From: a virus
Virus record (IMG/VR): IMGVR_UViG_3300042691_044733
Location: 62,001-126,000 of that record
DNA length: 64,000 nt
Strand: one strand, 5' to 3'
Position 1 is the first letter of the stretch, and each line of letters starts with the position of its first letter. Below, piece by piece: positions 19,736 through 29,500 of the stretch. The notes under the pieces are model-generated. The model did no database searches. It was not told the origin of the DNA and worked only from the letters and a program-made list of their open reading frames with translations. The position numbers were made by a program, and so were the translations under genes.

Positions 19736-22700
19736 CTATAAATTGTATTTGATTCATATATGCATTAAACATATTCATTAATTCATTTGCTGCCATATCA
19801 ACTTCACCTGCTCCAGGATTTGGTTTTACAACTGGAGGAAAATAATTTGGTGTTGGATTTCCTTTTTCATCAAATACGTTAACATAACCTGACATTACCA
19901 TAGATCCATCTGATTGTTTAACTAATGACCCAGCTCCATATTTACCAAAATCAATATTTACACTTCCTCTACTGTTGTATTCTGTAGCAAATGGTCCATT
20001 TTTAGTTGATGAAAATGCTGAGTTGTTATCTGATATAACATCATTATCCATGAATATTGTAATGCTATTTTCACCACCAGGCATAACACCAGGACTTTTT
20101 GAAGTTCCGTCTAGTTTATCTTTTATTCCTGAACCTAATGTAATTGTAATTGCTTTCTTATTAATGTCATTAACTGCAATAGGATATGCTTTTATATCCC
20201 ACATTGCAGCATTTTCTTTAGTACCACGTTGCTCAAGTAATCCTCTAACTGCAAGTAATGCATTTTGGTTGTGCTCTAATTCTTCATATGTTCCACCTTT
20301 ACCAGCCATACCACCAGCATCACCAAATACAACTTTAACCTTATCTGATTTGGTATTATCATTTAAAGCTTTGAATACATCATTATATGTATCTACAGTT
20401 GCTTTGTAACCCCAAGAGTTTGGTGATGCTGAATTAACTCCCATCCATGCAATTGGATTAGCTTCATAAAAATTACCAGAAGCATTATATCCCATAACAG
20501 GAGCAATGTAATTATCAAATTTAACACCTGCTGATGGATCTCTGTTATATACTTTAGAAAACATTAAACTATAATCTTCATATAATTCTTCTCCCCTTGC
20601 AAGTGCATCATCTACATCTAATCTTACATTAGCCATCCCAAAAGTACCAGGTATTGGTTGTGATTTACCTATACCAGGATGTTTTGCATACATGTTTAAA
20701 AACTCTTGTTTTGACATCATTCCTTTATCTGAAACATACTGAGAAAGAACTTGTTTATCAAAAGCAGTTAACTCTTTTTCATTTTTAAACTTAGCATATG
20801 CTAATTTTTGAGCAGCTTGAATATTGTGTTGGTTTTTTATTTCATTATCTTGTAACATCTTAACAACTCCAGTAGCATTATTTTTTGCAATTTGTAAGGC
20901 TGCACTTCCAGAAAATAATGTTTTCATAGTTGGGTCTTCATTTAAAACATGATTGACCTTATCGTAAAGTACTCTATAATTTCTTTGATTGTTAGGATCC
21001 GTGTAACTCGTCTCATTTTTTAAATCAATTAAAGAATAATCATCATTCAAATATCCATTTTGTTTAGTTACTGTTCTTTTAGTTTTTTTATAATCGGGTT
21101 CATTATTTAATAACTCATCCCCCCATCCAGTTATAGTTTTAAATAATGATGATAAACCCATACTAGCAGCATTATAAACATCTTCATCACTTAGCCCAAA
21201 GAGTCCTTCTCCTTCTTGTTTAAATACAGCAGGATATTTTATTGGTTCGGGTTTTTCATAACTATCTTCTTCTTCAGCAACAAAATCACCAGAACTACCA
21301 TAAATATCTTTAAGTTGAGTTCTTAGTGCAGTTTTTACATCTTCAGTTACTTTAACACCATTGTAATAAGTATCTGTTGGCAGATTTAAAATTGTTCTTG
21401 CTTCAGTTACAAATTGTTTATGTAATGCATCTGTTTGCATTACAGCACCATCTGAAAGTTTTACCTGTTCTTTGAAGTCAGTATTGAATGCATCAGGTTG
21501 AACGGCAGCACCACCTTGACTAGCACCTAACTGCATAGGTGTATCACCACTACCATCTCCAAAACCATATCCTTTGAATGATTCAGATAGCAATTCCATT
21601 TTGGTTTTATACTCAATGGTTCTTCTATCTTCATCACCTCTTGCGGATATCTCTTTAAGTCTTAAACCATGTTCAAATCCAGCAAGGGCATATTCATCTG
21701 CTTTAATATCAATTTTTTGAGTTAACTGAGCATAGTTCTGTGCAGATTTAACAAGATCTGTAGAGAGCAACATATTCCCAACACTAGAATCAATTCTCAT
21801 TCTTAATGATTTAGGATCCATTGATGAGATTAATTCCTGGTTTACTAAACCTTTTGTTTTATCATAAAAGTTTACATTACTTTCCAGTACTTTTTTATCC
21901 TGAGTAAGTTGACTTAATGCTTCAGCTAATTCTTTTGCAGTTCTTGTTTCTGGATCCATTGTCTTTAATAATGATCCAACTGCTTTCTCACTTGTATCTG
22001 CTTGATTTAATTTAATACTTTGTTCTTGGATTAATTGATCCGCTATAGCAGGAATGCTCTTTAATACTGAATCAAAGTACATCTCTTCTGCTTTTTGTTC
22101 ACCCACCATAGATGCATTAGCAGCAATATAATCTTTTCTATTTAAATAAGCTTGTGTTTTATAATATTCTATGGCTCCCTGGTCATTTCCAAATGTTGAC
22201 AAGAATACATCACTCAACGCAGGAATAGCAGCAACACCATTTGTTGTTTTAATCCTATATCTACCTGAAGGATCAAAAGTTAAGTTTTCCATTTGGAAAC
22301 CCATATCTTTTGCAAACTTCAAAGCTTCTTTACTAATGTTTCTACCCTTTACATATGTTGGATTTTGGAATCCTAGAATATCAGAATAACGGGATTTAGA
22401 AAAGTCATCAAGTTGATAATGAATAGCTCTAACACCACCTTCCCAATACTTATCTCCACACTTTGCTGAATCCATACAGTTTTTATAATAATCTGCTTCT
22501 TCCATTGCTTTTTGTGCAGATTTTACAAACGCCATGTCTTTAATGATATACTTATCATTAATAATAGGATCAAAAACCTTTCCTGCAAGTTCTACATTTT
22601 CTCTCTTTGAAAAATCAAGTGCAGATACTTTTTTAATATCATCATCAATTTTCTTAAAAAAGTCATCTCTACGTCTAATACTCTCATCATGTGCTAAAGG

Positions 22701-22859
22701 AGAATAGAGTAATGACCCATACATTTTACTAAGTTGGTCATAACCAGAATCATATCTTGCCTGCTTGGTAGACAAAGCTTGATTTAAAAAATCCATGTCT
22801 GGTTGAAATACTGCAATTTCTGGGATAAAATCTCCAGATTGATCTAAATAATTTGCCAT
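19713..22859 (-). CDS. Large virion cargo-type protein, function unknown
   Basis: 1048 residues, starting at the ATG at 22859 after an AT-rich gap that carries a hairpin. I see no catalytic motif. The N-terminal half is helical (heptad-like Leu, Lys and Glu, for example in the region of EMYFDSVLKSIPAIADQLIQ). The C-terminal third is richer in Gly, Asn and beta-type sequence. There is no signal peptide and no clear membrane helix. It is the first of the five consecutive giant genes ending with the HExxH proteins and overlaps the next gene by 23 nt, which suggests translational coupling. By position it corresponds to the large ejected or tail-cargo proteins that accompany the crAss-like virion RNA polymerase. 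This role is inferred from context. Confidence 0.8.
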   Translation of the reverse strand: MANYLDQSGDFIPEIAVFQPDMDFLNQALSTKQARYDSGYDQLSKMYGSLLYSPLAHDESIRRRDDFFKKIDDDIKKVSALDFSKRENVELAGKVFDPIINDKYIIKDMAFVKSAQKAMEEADYYKNCMDSAKCGDKYWEGGVRAIHYQLDDFSKSRYSDILGFQNPTYVKGRNISKEALKFAKDMGFQMENLTFDPSGRYRIKTTNGVAAIPALSDVFLSTFGNDQGAIEYYKTQAYLNRKDYIAANASMVGEQKAEEMYFDSVLKSIPAIADQLIQEQSIKLNQADTSEKAVGSLLKTMDPETRTAKELAEALSQLTQDKKVLESNVNFYDKTKGLVNQELISSMDPKSLRMRIDSSVGNMLLSTDLVKSAQNYAQLTQKIDIKADEYALAGFEHGLRLKEISARGDEDRRTIEYKTKMELLSESFKGYGFGDGSGDTPMQLGASQGGAAVQPDAFNTDFKEQVKLSDGAVMQTDALHKQFVTEARTILNLPTDTYYNGVKVTEDVKTALRTQLKDIYGSSGDFVAEEEDSYEKPEPIKYPAVFKQEGEGLFGLSDEDVYNAASMGLSSLFKTITGWGDELLNNEPDYKKTKRTVTKQNGYLNDDYSLIDLKNETSYTDPNNQRNYRVLYDKVNHVLNEDPTMKTLFSGSAALQIAKNNATGVVKMLQDNEIKNQHNIQAAQKLAYAKFKNEKELTAFDKQVLSQYVSDKGMMSKQEFLNMYAKHPGIGKSQPIPGTFGMANVRLDVDDALARGEELYEDYSLMFSKVYNRDPSAGVKFDNYIAPVMGYNASGNFYEANPIAWMGVNSASPNSWGYKATVDTYNDVFKALNDNTKSDKVKVVFGDAGGMAGKGGTYEELEHNQNALLAVRGLLEQRGTKENAAMWDIKAYPIAVNDINKKAITITLGSGIKDKLDGTSKSPGVMPGGENSITIFMDNDVISDNNSAFSSTKNGPFATEYNSRGSVNIDFGKYGAGSLVKQSDGSMVMSGYVNVFDEKGNPTPNYFPPVVKPNPGAGEVDMAANELMNMFNAYMNQIQFIDGKPQSK

Positions 22860-22928
22860 TTAAACTTATTTATATTATAAATATAAGCAAAAAACATTAA
22901 AAGTTTATTAAACTTTTTAAGTTTAAAC
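22860..22928 (-). promoter_or_regulatory. AT-rich intergenic region with inverted repeats before the cargo-gene run
   Basis: This 69-bp gap holds a perfect 12-bp palindrome, AAGTTTAAACTT (22919-22930, reaching the upstream stop region). It also holds an inverted repeat with 9-base arms (AAAAGTTTA at 22899-22907 and TAAACTTTT at 22909-22917). In the minus direction the second repeat is followed by a T-rich tract, so it could act as a weak terminator. A TATATTTA element follows, one base away from the Bacteroidota TAnnTTTG box. The layout fits a boundary between the structural transcript and the giant cargo genes, but promoter and terminator are both tentative. Confidence 0.35.
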
Positions 22929-24872
22929 TTATAAAAGTCCTGATGCTTTAAGTGCATCAAAGTAATCTTGACTAGGTGCTTGACGTTTATTATTACTCTG
23001 TAAAGCAACTAGAGCATCTAAAAGTTTTTCAGGACTAATTGATCCACTAGCTGGTATAGATTTTCTAATCTGATCAATTAAATTAGAATACTGAGTAGCC
23101 TCATAGTTCTTATCCGCAATAAGCTGTCTTTCTTTATCAAAACTTAAATAGCCACCCATCTCAGGATGAATTTGAAAGTTATCATATAATTCATTAAGTA
23201 CTTGAGCACGTGCTCTATTAGTAAATGAATTAGTAACTTGTTTCAAGATTTCATTATCTGCTTTACGTTTAGAATTATCAAATTGTTGATTTGTTAAAAC
23301 TCCTTTATCATAAAGATCCTGTGCAATTTTAGCATTGTACATGAGAGTAGAGTTATTAATCTCAGTATTGATTCTCTCACTGTCATTTGCTGTAGATACA
23401 TTCTGATTGCTATATCTTGCTAAAACATCAGCAGCATTTTTGGCACCTGTACCTGCAAGTGAAGATAATCTTGATGAACTTGCTTGAGGTCCAGCAAATG
23501 CACTCATTGCTTCTGTAGAAGTATTTAACTGTTCTGATATTGAAGCAAGTTCTCTTGTAGGATCATAAAATGTTGGTTCTACAAAATCAGGAGAAACCTT
23601 AGCTGCCCAAGGCATATATTTCTTCAAGGATGCTCTGTTATATAATGCTCCATAAGTGTTTAATTCATCTTGTAGCCAGAATGGGGTATAACCAGCACCT
23701 GTTCTAGCAGCACCAGATATATCAAGATCTGCATCTGGAATATCTCCAACTTTTTTTTCTGCTTCTTGAACAAATGGTTTTAAATCTGCTTTTGGTTTTA
23801 AACTATTAATTGCCCACAACATTGCTTCATGGAATGGACCAACCTCACCATCAGTTGCTTCTGCAAGAAGAACTTCTCTAATTTTATTTGGATCATTACC
23901 TGCTTTTGCCAATCTTGCGTTAATCCTTGGAGTATAATCAGTACCTTTAAATGTACCAAATTTTAAAACTTGTTTTGTAATTGCAGGAATATTTTCAGGA
24001 GTTAATGCGTCCTCAACCATTTTTTTCCAAGCAGGATAATCTTCATCCCAAATTGTATATCCTGTATCACCTTTTGGTTTATAAGGTAACTTATCTTGTC
24101 CCATAGGTTCATACATATCTAATCCACCAGTAGTAGTACCAGTAGATCTGCCCATAGGTCTATTAATAGTATTTTTAGGAGCTTCTCCTGTTTTTTGTTT
24201 TGGTACTACAGGAGTTGGTTTTTTCGTAAATGATGGAACTTCTTCCCCACCCTCTTGAAATATCATAGGTATATTAATTGATCCACCTTTTTTAAGTGTT
24301 GGCAATTGTTCTCCAGCTACTCCAGAAAGATAATCTTCAGCGATTTTAGGAATACCATTTTCAAACCCTTTCATAGATTCTTGAACCAATGCCAGTTTTG
24401 CAAGTTTGTTTTTATAGTTATCAATCATCATTGTAGCAGTTTGTTTTTGTATATCATCTGATTTTGGATCATCTAATATATCTCTATACTTATTTATATC
24501 ATATTTCTTTGCTATTTGAGCAGGTGGTTTTGCTTTTGTTTCACCGAACTCTTTTGTCATTTCTTTTGGAATAGACATTGATTTAGTTTTTGAAAATATG
24601 AAAGAATTTTCTGGGGCATCAATTGGAGTACCTCCTTTGTGATGGGGATCTCCAGATATATCAAAATGGGCTGGATAACCAAACATATCAGGTACGTATA
24701 TAGTTTCCCCATTTTCTGCTTCAATATTGGCATTTTCTCTTGGAGATTCTTTAAAAGTTTTTCTTGTGTTTTCTTCAATAGAAGATGATCTCTTAGGACT
24801 TGACACAAGTTTTCCTTGATTAGTAGCTTCACTAAAACTAGGAGATTTTGTTATTTTTATTTTTCGTTTCAT
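22929..24872 (-). CDS. crAss-like virion structural protein with KGG motif
   Basis: 647 residues. The basic N-terminus is followed by a compact region containing GETIYVPDMFGYPAHFDISG and GDPHHKGGTPIDAPENSF, a pattern I associate with a conserved large structural protein of crAss-like phages. Near residues 190-210 is LKKGGSINIPMIFQEGGE, which recurs almost verbatim in the next gene. A Pro/Thr/Lys-rich linker and a helical C-terminal half follow. It lies between the other KGG-motif gene and the giant cargo genes, so a tail or internal virion component is likely. There is no enzymatic motif. The exact role is unknown, though virion membership is fairly secure from family and context. Confidence 0.8.
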   Translation of the reverse strand: MKRKIKITKSPSFSEATNQGKLVSSPKRSSSIEENTRKTFKESPRENANIEAENGETIYVPDMFGYPAHFDISGDPHHKGGTPIDAPENSFIFSKTKSMSIPKEMTKEFGETKAKPPAQIAKKYDINKYRDILDDPKSDDIQKQTATMMIDNYKNKLAKLALVQESMKGFENGIPKIAEDYLSGVAGEQLPTLKKGGSINIPMIFQEGGEEVPSFTKKPTPVVPKQKTGEAPKNTINRPMGRSTGTTTGGLDMYEPMGQDKLPYKPKGDTGYTIWDEDYPAWKKMVEDALTPENIPAITKQVLKFGTFKGTDYTPRINARLAKAGNDPNKIREVLLAEATDGEVGPFHEAMLWAINSLKPKADLKPFVQEAEKKVGDIPDADLDISGAARTGAGYTPFWLQDELNTYGALYNRASLKKYMPWAAKVSPDFVEPTFYDPTRELASISEQLNTSTEAMSAFAGPQASSSRLSSLAGTGAKNAADVLARYSNQNVSTANDSERINTEINNSTLMYNAKIAQDLYDKGVLTNQQFDNSKRKADNEILKQVTNSFTNRARAQVLNELYDNFQIHPEMGGYLSFDKERQLIADKNYEATQYSNLIDQIRKSIPASGSISPEKLLDALVALQSNNKRQAPSQDYFDALKASGLL

Positions 24873-24873
24873 T

Positions 24874-26586
24874 TTAATCTAGATATTCAATTGAACCACC
24901 GTTTTTAATAATATACTGAATTTCTTCATCACTTAGTTCATATTCACCACCTTCTTTGAACTTAGACAACTCGTTTAAACCTTTTCCAGTAAACTGCACA
25001 GGTACCATTTGGTCTTGTCTAAAGGCACCTGTATTAATTTCATAATCACCACGCAGGGATTGTTCTTTACCAAAAATATTATCAGCAGCAGTTCTAAGAC
25101 CATACTTTTTAGCATTTCTTTTATCTGTTCCTGAATTTAACATATTAGTAAATAGTTTAGCTGCAAGTATATTTCTACTTGCTGGTATTAAACCACCATA
25201 AGGGTCGCTATATGTTTTTTTTACCATACCCATACTTTCTTCTGGATTTGGATCACCTGTCATTTCACTATTACCAATTAATTTTCTTGCTTGTTGATAG
25301 TCAAGTAAACCGTTATCTGGTGTATATCCTATAGGATTTTCTGGGTAATCTCCAGGTAAAGTATCTCCAGGCAACATACCTTGAATACCCATATATCTCA
25401 ATAAATCATCTCTTCCAGAAGTTACCTGCTTTTTATCAACATTCATTGGATTACCATATGAATCATAAGGATTAATAACATTTGGTCCTTTGCTAGTTTT
25501 AATGTTTAATTGATTATTTAATTCTTCATTAACACTTAAACCCATCTGAGCTTTTTTAAGTTTCTTACTTCTTGCTTCATTAGCAATTTTAGAAATACTT
25601 TTCATAAACTCATTAGATGATTCACCACCATTTTCAAATATTAAAGGTAAAAATATATCACCACCTTTTTTCATTTCTTTCATAATATATAAATCATCAG
25701 GAGTACCCTTGATGGGATGCCATTGACCTTTTATATAATCATCCTCTTTTGCGTAGTGTGAAAATTTACCTTGAGGTCCGAAATTTGCTATATTATAAGG
25801 ATCTTTGTTGTAAACTTTTCTATAAAGTGGATTTAGTACAAGTTTTTTTGGAGTTGCAAGTGTTTTGAGTGGTGGTTGTGCAACGGTATTTGGAGAAACT
25901 TGAAGATTACCAGTTTTAGAAGTTATTTTTTTATAATCTTCCCCTATAGGAACTTCCCTTGTATCGGCAATATTCCAATTAAATTTTTTAGAAGCTTCAT
26001 CATCATAATTATTATTATCATCATCAAACCACGATACAGGAATTTTATGATTTCCTATATTAGTATAACGTTTATTATGATCACATTCCTTACAATATTC
26101 CTCATAGACATCAAAATTATTATTTTTTTTTCTTTCAATAATTTCTAATATTTCAGACTCGGAAAATTTATCAAAAAATAAATCAGCTGCATTAGGATTT
26201 GACATAGCATATTCATAATCATTAGCTAAGGCTTCTTTATTAAATAATCCTGACTCACCTAATAAACGCATTTTATTTTCATAATTGCGAGTATTAATTC
26301 TATGAGATCTCATGTATTTAGCGTCTTCAGCATCCTGTAACATTTTATGATTTAACTCCTCACTTGGTTTTTGACCACCTTTTTGTAAAACAGGAGTTTC
26401 TACAACATAATCACCTGGAAATAAATAATCCTGATCTGGTATCATAAGTTTCATGTTTCCATGATTATCAATACCAAAAACAGGAAAGTCAACTCCTTTC
26501 ATAGTAATATTATTACTAGGAATTTTAAGAGCTGGTTGTTTCTTATCCTTTGAGTTACGTTTGTATCCTTCTGTGGATGTTTTCAT
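24874..26586 (-). CDS. crAss-like virion structural protein with KGG repeats
   Basis: 570 residues. The ATG overlaps the stop of the tail-stabilisation gene by four bases (ATGA), so the two are translationally coupled. Several short Lys-Gly-Gly elements are visible: VLQKGGQKPSEE, MKKGGDIFLPLIFENGGE, and a C-terminal FKEGGEYELSDEEIQYI followed by IKNGGSIEYLD. The middle element matches one in the following gene. The N-terminal segment (VDFPVFGIDNHGNMKLMIPD) looks beta-rich. No enzyme motif, signal peptide or membrane segment is seen. By position it is a tail or inner-virion structural protein. The repeated KGG units may be docking peptides, which is an inference. Confidence 0.8.
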   Translation of the reverse strand: MKTSTEGYKRNSKDKKQPALKIPSNNITMKGVDFPVFGIDNHGNMKLMIPDQDYLFPGDYVVETPVLQKGGQKPSEELNHKMLQDAEDAKYMRSHRINTRNYENKMRLLGESGLFNKEALANDYEYAMSNPNAADLFFDKFSESEILEIIERKKNNNFDVYEEYCKECDHNKRYTNIGNHKIPVSWFDDDNNNYDDEASKKFNWNIADTREVPIGEDYKKITSKTGNLQVSPNTVAQPPLKTLATPKKLVLNPLYRKVYNKDPYNIANFGPQGKFSHYAKEDDYIKGQWHPIKGTPDDLYIMKEMKKGGDIFLPLIFENGGESSNEFMKSISKIANEARSKKLKKAQMGLSVNEELNNQLNIKTSKGPNVINPYDSYGNPMNVDKKQVTSGRDDLLRYMGIQGMLPGDTLPGDYPENPIGYTPDNGLLDYQQARKLIGNSEMTGDPNPEESMGMVKKTYSDPYGGLIPASRNILAAKLFTNMLNSGTDKRNAKKYGLRTAADNIFGKEQSLRGDYEINTGAFRQDQMVPVQFTGKGLNELSKFKEGGEYELSDEEIQYIIKNGGSIEYLD

Positions 26587-29500
26587 CGTGGTGAATTTAA
26601 TAATTTAGTATTTGTTAACTTCAGCATCATTTTAGTACTTCCAGAAACTGATTTAATAAACATTACATAGTTAAGATAATGTCTAAACTTCTTTCTTTCA
26701 AGTGCAAACTTACTGTAATTCAGGTTGTTGATATTTAATGTTTTAATGTAACCATTCAATTCTGTAGACCAAATAGGTTGTGCAGATGCTGTATATTCAC
26801 CTCTATCATTAGTAATATCCCAAAACTGATTTATTCTGTATTTTTGTTCTACCTTCTCACATAATACTGCAATGTTAGTAGCATTTATTATAGGATAAGA
26901 TACTCTTGCAAGAGGATTGTTCTTTGGCATTTGTACAATATTTAACAAACCAGATACCTGTTCTGTATTTGATACAATCATTCTATCAAAATTTTCATCT
27001 AATATATGAAATTTATCGACACCGTCTGCATCATACCTATAACATTCTAAGATATACTCTAAACTTCTAACAGTATTAACTGCTTGACCAGTTGTTGTTG
27101 GTTGTTCAACTTCAAATGGATAATCAGTTCCATAGAAATTACAGAATAAATCTGTTCTATAGTTATGTCTCCATAATGACTCATCTTTAGTAGTAACAAA
27201 ATCTTTTTTCATTGACAGTGTTAAATCAGGGTGCCAGTCATGAAATGATACCCAGAATTTATTCTTAGGATCATAACTTATTGTAAATGAGGTATTTGAA
27301 AAATATCTAGGATCTCCAAGTTTAATTTTAGTGGATCCATTTACTAAGAATATATTATCTTTCAAATAAGTAATATTTACTCCTGGTATTTTCTTTACTT
27401 TATAATCTTTCTTACAGATATATAGCATTTGATCATCTGCATCATATGCTGCTTGACAACCTATTCCAATAACTGGATTATCTGTTACTTCAAAATTTGG
27501 AAAATCCTGCAATAGGGTGTATGGGAGGAATTTAGAAAACCACCATCTCATACCATTACCTGATATTTCCTGTAATCCTTCTCCAACTTGAAATACTTTA
27601 CCCTGATTTTGAGATACGTAAAACAATCCAGCAGGTGTGTTAATAGCAGATCTTAAATTCTGACATGATCCATACTCATATGGCAGATCACTATTAGTTA
27701 AACTTTGCATTGGTTGTGAAAACAATCCTCCATCACCAATAGTTATTTTAGTGTTTAAATCTGTTTGAAGTGTATCAACACCCATAAATTGTACTGGACT
27801 ATCATCATGGAATAAAATAATAGCACCATTCTTACCAATTGTTTTAACTGTTGTTATATCAGATCTAAAATCTTTGTAATTGTTTGCTAAGAAATACTTC
27901 CAGTAATCTTTTTTATTTTCAAGATTTGTAGGTAATGAGTAAATAACTCTATTTCTACGTTTTGTGTAGCATAATAAAGAGTCATTTGGTGTATAATCTC
28001 TAGACTGCATATTACCCCAAGTTATAAAACTTGAGTATAATTTACTGATGCTGAATGAATAATCATATTTATAATAGTTGCCAGTAGTAATTATTGAAGT
28101 GTCAAACAATCTTTGGATATCAGTATATCTATAAGGATCAAAGAATCTCTTGTCATCTTGGTCTTCCCAATCTCTTAAATCAACATTGATCTCGCTTTCA
28201 ACAAAGAAATCTCTAACTCCTGATTGGAATAAATAGAAATATGCCTGCTTTTTAGCAAATTTAAAATTCAATGCCTGTCCAAAATCACTTAACCCAAACC
28301 CAGGATTACTCAATGCAGCATCATCTAAGTTATTTAAATTAGCTGGGGTATTCCAGTTTGCAGGATTTGTTAAGTTACCAACAACAGATCCTATTAATCC
28401 ATTAACATCATACTTAGTTGTATCTGCCCAATACCTTGGATAGATTATAGCATAGTATTTAGAATAATCTAATTCTGCACCATTTGGTTGGTTATATAAC
28501 CAGTTATAGAAATAAAAGAATGTATTCTTTTCTGTGTATCTACCAATGAATGTATCACCACCAAATATAATTGGTGATGTATATATTTGATTAAATAGTG
28601 TATATTGGTTTGTAGATGTTATTACTTCACTAGGAATTTCATTATTATCATTTACAATTACAGTACAACCAGTTGGTATTTGTCTAATATTGTACAACTG
28701 ACCATACTGATTTCTGTTTCTGGTTTTTAATCCACCATAATAAGATACGGTAGAAGTAGAAAATCTATCAGTTGGAGTAGCACGACCAGGTGTTAACCCA
28801 ATTGTGGTGATTGTATTATCTGTAAGAGTAGCACAATCACTAATGTTTTGGTTTACATTAATTGCTACTGCTCTAGATCTATTAAGGTTATTAATAGTTT
28901 TATCGGTAAAAGTTTGAAACTGATTATCCAAATAAGCAGCATCAACTATTGCTCTTCTTTTATTTGAAGAGGTATTAGAGTTTCCAACATTATCTTTATG
29001 TGAGGTTGATGTTGAAACATATCTATAAGCATACTGTCTATATGGGATTGTTGCTCTAATTAACTCAAGTGCTGTTTCTGTACTTTGTGATAAGTAAGAT
29101 AAGAATATCATTATACCACTGCTTGCTTTAATTAAACCAGGTAATTGATCAAATTCACTGTATTCATGTGTGAATATCTTACCTTTACCTATACCTCCAA
29201 ATAATAAAGCATTTGTACCATAAGTTGTATATACAGCATTTGTAGGATTAAAGTTTCCAGTAACTGCTGTTGCAAGATCTAATCCAAAAAGTTCTACTAA
29301 AAAAGAACCAACGTTTAAAGCAGTATTACTTGCTCCAATTGTTGCTGCTGATGGGTTTCCACCAGTTGCTGCATTTAACGACGCAGATCCACTTCCAGCA
29401 GGAATAAGTCCTAAATTCAATACTTTAGGTGCTTCAACAGTCTGTACTTGTTTACCCTTCATTGCTCTTGCAGCATTCGCCATACCCATTAAACCAGAAA

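Noticed and set aside
19975-20409. 144-codon plus-strand frame inside the 1048-residue cargo gene
   Set aside because: It is antisense to a clear long gene, has no promoter motif, and its Ser/Leu-rich translation is typical of a shadow.
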